Source of the DNA: Choristoneura fumiferana
Lineage: Eukaryota; Arthropoda; Insecta; Lepidoptera; Tortricidae
DNA: 64,000 bases
Assembly (NCBI RefSeq): GCF_025370935.1
Contig: NC_133495.1
Span: 5,156,907-5,220,906, forward strand
Direction: 5' to 3'
Part shown: piece by piece, positions 57,365 through 64,000 of the stretch
How the letters are laid out: each line of letters begins with the position of its first letter
How positions within the stretch are numbered: the first letter of the stretch is position 1
The notes under the pieces: model-generated
Database searches by the model: none
The model's input: the letters and a program-made list of their open reading frames with translations, nothing else
What the model was told of the DNA's origin: nothing
Program-made: the position numbers and the translations under genes

Positions 57365-57985
57365 GCGTTCCGTAGCCAAAATGGCAAAAACGGAACCCTT
57401 ATAGTTTCGCCATGTCAGTCTGTCTGTCTGTCCGTCCGCGGCTTTGCTCAGGGACTATCAATGCTAGTAAGCTGTAATTTTGCACGAATAATATGTAAAC
57501 TATGCCGACCAAATGGTAAAATAAAAAATTTAAATAAAATGTTTTAGAATACCTCGAATAGACGTAATGTGGGGGTGATTTTTTTTCTCATCCAATCTTG
57601 TAGTATGGGATATCGTTGGATAGGCCTATTAAATCCATTAGGGGGTGGCTAAAACGATTTTTCGATTCAGTGATTTTTTTGCAAAATATTCAATTTTAAA
57701 GTGCAAATTTTCATTAAAATCTAGTCTAAAATCGAAACCAGTGGGTGGGAAATTTTGAAAAAATTCAGGATGGTAGTAATTAAATATCAAACTTACAAAG
57801 AAAACTATAACGGTTAAGTTTTAGAGTAAATAGCAGCCTAAGGTATAAAATATACCTAAACTTGGAATATTCCGTACAAAATACGAAATCCTTAGAAAAA
57901 TATTACTTAATTTTTTCGTAATGGCTACGGAACCCTATTTCGGGCGTGTCCGACACGCTCTTGGCCGGTTTTATTGTATGAATAA
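57365..57985 (+). repeat. Interspersed repeat (GTTCCGTAGCC family), uninterrupted copy
   Basis: Runs from GCGTTCCGTAGCCAAAATGG through ATGTCAGTCTGTCTGTCTG and GAAACCAGTGGGTGGGAAAT to GGCTACGGAACCCTATTTCG and GGGCGTGTCCGACACGCTC. It aligns in opposite orientation with 19660-20415 but has no MITE; the equivalent site is near 57824-57839 (GAGTAAATAGCAGCC). GTTCCGTAGCC and GGCTACGGAAC make short inverted ends. Confidence 0.72.
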
Positions 57986-58194
57986 TAAAAATATGAAAAC
58001 AATGTATGAATTTTCATTGTTACAGTTAGTTAAGCTATCTTAGGTTAGTTCTTTTTTATGTATGTAAACTCATAATTGTACAATTTTATGAACTAAAACA
58101 GGTTATGAATATACATAGCTATCAACTAGCATCGATGTAAAATAATAACTTCGTTTTTAGACTCTAACACAAAACTTGATTTTATCCCTTAGCC
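57986..58194. other. Non-coding DNA
   Basis: No gene recognised. Confidence 0.3.
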
Positions 58195-58620
58195 ACCTTT
58201 TAGCGTGCGCATGGCAGTTTAGTAGTTTGATCTATGACCTCTCTAGCAGATTGTTGTGGGTTCAATACCGTGCTAGCACCTCTGGATTTGACTTCAAGGT
58301 AATTTTTCAAAATACCAACGCGATAACCTACGAGTATTTTTATTTCTCCACAAGAGCAAAACCTCTAAATAAAAGTAATCATCATTACATCCTATAGGTA
58401 TTTGTCCTACTGCGGGGTACAGGCCTCTTTTCGAAATAAGTGGGCTTGGACCGTAGCTCCCATTGAATTGCTTCGCAAGTTTGTTTAAGCAACTCGTGGT
58501 TTCAAATCTAATTTCGCACATGATTTAAACAAGTAAACCGTGGTGGCCTAGTGATTTAACCTATGTCCTCTCAAGCAAGGGCTTCTGGCTCTCACCTCTG
58601 AGCTCTTTTGAAAACTAATC
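58195..58620. mobile_element. Cluster of three broken SINE pieces in alternating orientation
   Basis: Bases 58215-58290 (+) carry a head (TAGTAGTTTGATCTATGACC, TGGGTTCAATACCGTG). Bases 58385-58530 (-) carry tail and body words (TTGTCCTACTGCGGGGTACA, GGGCTTGGACCGTAGCTCCC). Bases 58535-58620 (+) carry another head (ACCGTGGTGGCCTAGTGATT, CTCTCAAGCAAGGG). Confidence 0.65.
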
Positions 58621-59169
58621 ACTATAATAAATTTAATTTTTACCATAATAAAAGAAAAGAAAAGTCAAGTAAGATGGCATGAGTCATGTGAACTGAACAT
58701 CCATTTCAATCATCAGAAATCATCTACCTTCGACACGTAAGATGTATTCTCATAAATTAAATTAGAAATTCATAAAAAAAATAAAAAAGGACCACCCCTA
58801 GCTGTACAAGCTTTTACTATACTCATCACGGACAAAAGTACCAAGACAAAATACATTCAAAAAAACAAAATCGGTTCTGTGTAGACTCTATTTTAAGGAC
58901 ACTAAGGTTAGAGCTTAAATTTGGAGCCGTAAATAAGGAGGCTGTAGACAAAATTCTTTACTTTTTTATTTTTTTAAATGATAGTCAGTCTGGACACAAA
59001 GCACGTGCCATGGTAATCTTCTTGTCTATGGCATTTCCTATCGATTTGCATGGAGATATTATTCGGAAGTCAGTAGATTTTGTTTATTACTAGTGGGAAT
59101 AAAATTTTATTGGTCATTCATTTGTTTTTCTGTTTAAAGTGGACTGTTGTAGATTTATGATCATTTCTA
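58621..59169. other. Non-coding DNA
   Basis: No gene recognised. Confidence 0.3.
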
Positions 59170-59300
59170 GAGTTCCGTATGCTTGGTGCCCAACGGGAGC
59201 CAATTGCTGAGTCTCCACTGCTAATCTGTCTGTCCGTCTGTCAAGGGCATATAACTAAATAATACAAAGATGGATAGAAATTTTATCATATTTCCTGCCT
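59170..59300 (+). repeat. Dispersed repeat relic (AGTTCCGTATGC; CTGTCTGTCCGTCTGTC)
   Basis: AGAGTTCCGTATGCTTGG, AATTGCTGAGTCTCCACTG and AATCTGTCTGTCCGTCTGTC resemble the cores at 18460 and 51660. Confidence 0.4.
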
Positions 59301-61539
59301 GAATCGATGTCCCCACTTTTTCGCCTCCCTTGCTTTCTTGACGTCGCCTATTTTGTGTTTTAATATTTTTCACTAAATTGTCATATTCACTAGTGAAATA
59401 TTATCCTTTTTCTTAATATTAGAAATCACTTCGAGCGTTATTTAGTTCTGACGCAAACGACGGACAAACATACCGCCAAAAAAACGTATTTCTTTGAATT
59501 CGCAGTCACGGATTTTCAGTAATTTCAGCTGCTTTTGGTTTTATACAAAAGTCCAGTTTGTGGCACACGGTAAAAACTCAATGGAAAAATTTGTAGGACA
59601 TAGTGTGAAATTGGGCTTACAATAGTCAGAATAAGCAACTTTACCAATTCACCAAATTGCATTGAAATCTGAGAAAAGAAAGATATCGAAAGAAAATAAA
59701 AATTGTCCCAAAAAAAAAAAAAAATGAGTGCTGTACTCTATAAAGTTACATTTCAGGTTAAAATCGTGTTCCCTGATTAAGATATTTGTACGTGAATTTA
59801 CATATCCTAAACGTAAGGTCTATGGGCCTTATACGTATGGGCTATAAGTCCTATACATCCTATACCCGGTATAGGTCTAAACCGCGCGGTATGCAAACGG
59901 TTCGAGTTATAAATGTATCGGCGCTATCTTCAAAGGCGCATCTTTGCAGCCAGTCGCTCCTGTCGCTTGCCGTTAGGCCGGGGAACACTGCTAGCTAACT
60001 TGAAGCTATACGTAAGTTACTATTAAAATAAAGTGATACATTTGTGGTCCCCTGTCATTAGAACGGAAAAACTTTTATCCATGACAATAACTTTGAGATA
60101 TTGAATCTTGAAAAAACAATGTCGGGGTTTGTGGCTGAACCGATTGTAATGTAACTAGCTAAAACTACGGCAAGGAAACTGGCTTTCACGTAAAAAAATA
60201 AGTTTAATTATAATGGAAGAGAATAGAGAGATACAATTTTAGAACCAAGCAAAAAACTAAGCATGTATAGAAATAAAAATCAAAAACAAACAAATTGTCT
60301 TGCTGTATATTATTAATTACTTTTTCATTCAACGAAATACTACCTTCCATATAATTCATGCCAAATTTCTAGTTATATTAACAGGCTTAAACTCCCGCGG
60401 TCTTTACACGAAGAAAATACACTTTTTAAAGGTTGTATTTTTTTAATCGTATGAACTTAGAAACTACATTTATTACAGCTGCAAGGGATTCCAGGTACGA
60501 ATACACGACACGTTTCTGGAACCAAATATCTTCGCGCAGGAGGAACAATCCCAATGGATATTTCTACAGCCGAATAACCTGGTAATTTTTGCTCTTTAAG
60601 ACCTCATGTACGGGTCAAGCACCAGCTTGTTCCTGCACTCCGACTTCCAACCAGAATGTGTGATGTTCCGTCGCTTTTGGTAAAGATAAGAAATCCTTTA
60701 ATATTTCTTTTATTTTATAGGTTTTGTTGTACATAATTATTTTAATGTTTTGAAACTGTGCATTGGTACCATAATATCAAGCATTACAATGCTGTAAATT
60801 TTAATTGTTAAATAAATAAACTTGCTTTAGCGACACCGCGGCATCTTCCAGTGTGCGCACGCCCATGCAATGGTCAGCACGATATTTATCGCGCGCTAGT
60901 GGCCATTACAGTCGCCATTTTTGTTTCATTCAGCGCGTGCACGATTGAGAGCTGTTTATGTGCTTATGTCAAAATAAATAAGGACAGCACATTAAACTAT
61001 CCGAATTAGATGTCGGCGCGAATTAACCTTGGTCGGGGGACCCTGGGAGCGACTGTGGCCTCTAGTTCTGCGCAGAACTCTTTATTGTCTGCTAGCTTAA
61101 TCACCCGGCTTCACCCCCAAAAGAATGTCTCTCAAATTTCAAGTTTCTAGCTTCAGTGGTTTAAACTTTGCGTTGTCATTCTGTCAGTCAATTAAGTTAC
61201 TCTTTTATAAATTTTGACAAACGAAACCAACAGATACAAAAAAGACAAAAAAGATACACAAAGGCAAACTTATATTCCAGGGTTCACCTGAAGTAATGTA
61301 ACCTCAAGTAATGTATGGTCAAAAACAGAAAACAAAGTTTCCTACTTTTTTAACATATTAATACAAAAAATCTCTGATACACGAGTATTTAGCAATATTA
61401 CCAAAAAATAATTTAAAATAATTATATAGACTTGTTTTAAAATAAAACGTGACACTTTTATTACTAAAGAATTCACTTTATTATAACGTTCAATGTGACG
61501 GTATCCGTGAGATAATGCACTATTTACCTATGTAACACA
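59301..61539. other. Non-coding DNA
   Basis: No gene recognised. Two GC-richer patches lie at about 59860-59990 and 60830-60960 (ATCGCGCGCTAGTGGCCATT), neither with a recognisable protein. Confidence 0.35.
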
Positions 61540-61640
61540 CTAGATAAGGTAAATGTCCGAGTGTTCGACACGCTAATGCCCAATAGACGACACCTGCTAA
61601 CACCTGCTAATAGATGCCAACTATTGGGACAGCGTAGAAC
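61540..61640. repeat. Fragment of the CGAGTGCTCG MITE family
   Basis: ATGTCCGAGTGTTCGACACG, CCCAATAGACGACACCTGCT and GATGCCAACTATTGGGACAG match 5335-5435. CACCTGCTAA is duplicated in tandem here. Confidence 0.6.
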
Positions 61641-61884
61641 ATTATCCTATTTTTACCCAATCGGAAAGATTTGAAAATACATTTACATAATTAAACCAAA
61701 CTTTGATTGGTTTGAAATGAAAATGTGTATATCGCTTAGAGGGTAACTAAATGAATACCTAACGATATAAAAGTAAATAAGGTTTCATAGATTAAACTTA
61801 AGTCAGAAATTGTAAAACGGGAAAATATTTCTGTCCGTATGTCTACAAACTTTAGATAATAGCCGTGGTCACATGCCAATGTAG
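61641..61884. other. Non-coding DNA
   Basis: No gene recognised. Confidence 0.3.
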
Positions 61885-62216
61885 CACGTCCACCAACGAG
61901 ACGGACGGATGACCTGGTTAAAGTCGTTCACGGTGGATGCAAGCCGCTTCCTACCGGGGCAACTGGAGGCCTAATGTCCAACAGTGGAGGTCCTCAGCCC
62001 CCTCCTCCCTACTACGGGCACACTGGGCACGTACCCAGGGCCCCGCGATGCATTGGGGCTTCCTAGTCCCTACTCCATTACCAAACGATAACCTATAGCT
62101 AGTCAACTCTCGCCTGAAAATCAGGCATACCGAATGCAGCATGTTGTGCCCAGGGCCTCTAATAGGTAAAAGACGGCCCTGGACGTCCTACTGCAGGTAT
62201 GATGATCATGATGACA
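61885..62216 (+). mobile_element. RTE-clade LINE 3' end, split by a hAT-like insertion
   Basis: RPPTRRTDDLVKV is followed, in a shifted frame, by SRWMQAASYRGNWR and VQQWRSS, then an insertion at 61995-62181 and an ATGATGATCATGATG tail to about 62216. Frame-shifted and 5'-truncated, so dead. Confidence 0.82.
61995..62181. mobile_element. hAT-like MITE nested in the RTE tail
   Basis: Starts CAGCCCCCTCC and ends AAAGACGGCCCTG, the CAG..CTG form of hAT ends. It is flanked by 8-bp GAGGTCCT (61987-61994) and GACGTCCT (62182-62189), identical but for one base. GGGCAC/GTACCCAGGGCCCC words recur at 15255. 187 bp, no transposase. Confidence 0.72.
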
Positions 62217-62639
62217 TGTCAATGTGAAACGTATTGTTAAGGATCATTTAGTTAAAGCCGAACGATCTCTAATTATAACATAATTTGCAATAAATTAATC
62301 TACTTAATTATTAAACTTAAACCCAATTCAAACTAACAACTGGTGGTTGCAGCTTAAAATGGCGGCACTTTGATATTGAAATCACTTAAATAAACTATTT
62401 CAGAGTCTGAGTAAAATATGAATGGGCAAAACAATGCGACAGGCGCGCAGGCGCAGAGCTGCGCAGTAGCGGTGCTTCACGTCGGGAGATGGCAGCACTT
62501 ACTGTACGAAAATAAAGTATGACAGGTATATTGAGACACGCCAATACTAACAATATAAAAAAAAGTTCCGATGGTGGCGTTCGCTGCCAACGAGCACTAC
62601 GAGTACACCATACTGCGACCAGGTGGACAACTACTAAAA
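62217..62639. other. Non-coding DNA
   Basis: No gene recognised. Confidence 0.3.
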
Positions 62640-62740
62640 TAGAAGTTCATATCGTACCGTCCCTCTCAATCTGGTATTGAATATTATTGGCGTCAGCGGG
62701 ACGGTAGCATACGAAGTTCAAATTTTGCACTTCGTTCAAA
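62640..62740. repeat. TACGAAGT palindromic MITE family
   Basis: AGAAGTTCATATCGTACCGT and GACGGTAGCATACGAAGTTC are inverted arms around ATTGAATATTATTGGCGTCA. It ends TTTTGCACTTCG, directly abutting the LINE fragment. Confidence 0.68.
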
Positions 62741-62741
62741 G

Positions 62742-63078
62742 TGCTCCGAGGAGTTATTCGGGTTGATCCCTGCCGCATCCTTTCGCCACCGACCTACGCG
62801 ACAACACTTCCATCCTCACCATTTAAACGGTTGGCGGTCCTCTACTGTGCGTTTTTCCAGAAATTTCCTGCCTCGCACAGCAAAACTCTGGAATGAACTA
62901 TCGCCTGCGGTATTCCCGGGCCGATATGACCTTCAAGTTTTCAAGAAAAGAGCGTACTCCTACCTTAAAGGCCGGCAACGCACTTGTGACTCTTCTGGCG
63001 TTGCAGGTGTCCATGGGCGACGGTAATCGCTTACCATCAGGCGATCCGCCTGCTCGTTTTCCCCCTTTACCATAAAAA
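62742..63078 (+). mobile_element. Non-LTR LINE 3' end (C-terminus of ORF2 plus tail)
   Basis: An open frame upstream of any ATG reads CSEELFGLIPAASFRHR, then RFSRNFLPRTAKLWNELSP and YDLQVFKKRAYSYLKGRQR. This is the conserved C-terminal region of a lepidopteran Jockey/CR1/L2-type LINE polyprotein downstream of the reverse transcriptase. The frame ends at 63026 and a TTACCATCAGGCGATCC tail with an A run follows. The catalytic domains are absent because the copy is 5'-truncated. The exact clade is uncertain. Confidence 0.8.
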
Positions 63079-63081
63079 AAA

Positions 63082-63215
63082 GTCAAAGTCAAAATATCTT
63101 TATTCAATTTAGGCTATAACAAGCACTTATGAATGTCAAAAAAAATCTACCACCGGTTCGGAAAAACCTCTGTTGAGAAGAATCCGGCAAGAAACTGAAC
63201 GAGGTATTTTTTTTT
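63082..63215 (-). mobile_element. Retroposon tail fragment (TCAAAGTCAAAATATC start)
   Basis: AGTCAAAGTCAAAATATCTT, TATTCAATTTAGGCTATAAC, ACCACCGGTTCGGAAAA and GAATCCGGCAAGAAACTGAA belong to a dispersed lepidopteran LINE-tail family; 41370-41525 is a distant relative. Confidence 0.55.
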
Positions 63216-63235
63216 AAACAGATTTAGTTCGTAGT

Positions 63236-63549
63236 ATAGGGCCAGTCGTAAAAAGCCGTGGTGGCCTATTGGTTTGATAAAAAGCCGTGGTGGCCTAGTG
63301 GTTTGACCTATCGCCTCTCAAGCAGCGGGTCGTGGGTTCAAACCCCGGCTCGCACCTCTGAGTTTTTCGAAATTACATTTGAAATTTACCACGAGCTTTG
63401 CGGTGAAGGGAAACATCGTGTGGAAACCTGCACAAACCTGCGCAGCACTGGGCCCGCGTGGGAACTATGACCCAAGCCCTCTTGTTCTGAGAGGAGGCCT
63501 GTGCCCAGCAGTGGGACGTATATAGGCTGGGATGATAGGGCCAGTCGTA
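63236..63549 (+). mobile_element. Young tRNA-headed SINE with duplicated head and 15-bp target duplication
   Basis: ATAGGGCCAGTCGTA flanks the element exactly at 63236-63250 and 63535-63549. The element begins with a 28-bp unit AAAAGCCGTGGTGGCCTATT.. (63251-63278) repeated at once as AAAAAGCCGTGGTGGCCTAG.., then box B GGGTTCAAACCCC, the usual body, and the tail CAGCAGTGGGACGTATATAG. Two internal stretches (about 12 and 38 bp) present at 43155-43465 are missing. Confidence 0.9.
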
Positions 63550-64000
63550 TTATCAAACTCTACCCTCATCCTATACCGTGTATAGTAGAAAGTTTTATAG
63601 GTGACTAGAATGTATTTTTAGTGTAAGGTGGCCAGTAATTGACGATTTACCCTAAAACATTGCTTTTTTTGGTTGGATATATTTTTAAGGTTTTTTCCTA
63701 GGTACATGAACGTCCATTTGAAGATCCTGATGTCTTGATGTAGGTTTACTATTGGCCAACCTTGGAAGTTTTTTTCAATATCAACAAGATGCTGTGTACG
63801 TATTTAACGGCCATAAGCCTAAGAGTTGAAGACAGTAAAACTGATGACCATTTTGAGTACATAAGTAATAAAGAAAAATAGAGACGAATCTACAAAATTC
63901 ACCGACTTTTTAAAAATGTCTTTAACTTACTGCACCTGCCGCTGGATTGTGGAAAGACTAGATAAGATTTATGGGATCCTATTCAACTTTATTAAAGTTT
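63550..64000. other. Non-coding DNA
   Basis: No gene or repeat recognised to the window end. Confidence 0.35.

Noticed and set aside
63279..63355. Possible tRNA gene
   Set aside because: Good Pol III boxes, but it continues into the SINE body and lacks a full cloverleaf; all similar heads in the window are SINEs.

Overview
The window is AT-rich animal nuclear DNA, almost certainly from a moth or butterfly (Lepidoptera). Three things point there: an insect-type Sox gene exon with a canonical splice acceptor; tRNA-headed SINEs with an ATG/CAT-repeat tail; and LEP1-like non-autonomous Helitrons ending in CTAGT after a GC hairpin. There are no operons, ribosome binding sites or prokaryotic genes. 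Nearly all short open frames are chance frames or repeat sequence.

Only one host protein-coding segment is convincing: the last coding exon of a SoxF-group transcription factor (orthologue of Drosophila Sox15) at 47517-48739 on the + strand. It starts inside the HMG box after an intron, carries the basic tail of the box, a long Pro/Ser/Tyr-rich region, an EFDKYL motif like the SoxF beta-catenin-binding motif, and a compact C-terminus. The exon with the first half of the HMG box was not seen, so much or all of bases 1-47516 is probably intron of this gene. AT-rich sequence with several poly(A) signals follows and is the likely 3' UTR.

The remainder is a dense layer of old and young mobile elements. 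By region: 1.4-5.5 kb holds several inverted-repeat elements, including a GT-rich one and one with polarised GCATAA words; 9.6-10.8 kb holds near-perfect palindromes; 12.4-13.5 kb a possible DNA transposon with a nested retroposon; 19.7-23.1 kb two copies of a Harbinger-like palindromic MITE, one nested in another repeat; 28-36 kb LEP1 copies and SINEs; 37.7-38.3 kb an RTE LINE tail split by a TTAA-flanked element; 41-47 kb LINE tails and a run of minus-strand SINEs; 53-58 kb several repeats including a 266-bp near-identical duplication; 61.9-63.5 kb an RTE tail split by a hAT-like element, a LINE 3' end and a young SINE with a 15-bp target duplication.

No new multi-gene system was found. The most informative signals are insertion events readable at base level (TTAA, 8-bp hAT, TTA Harbinger, 12- and 15-bp retroposon duplications), SINE families that share 3' tails with LINEs in the same window, and an over-represented GC-rich word, CCCGTGACTCG. 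All family names rest on recognition by eye, without database searches.
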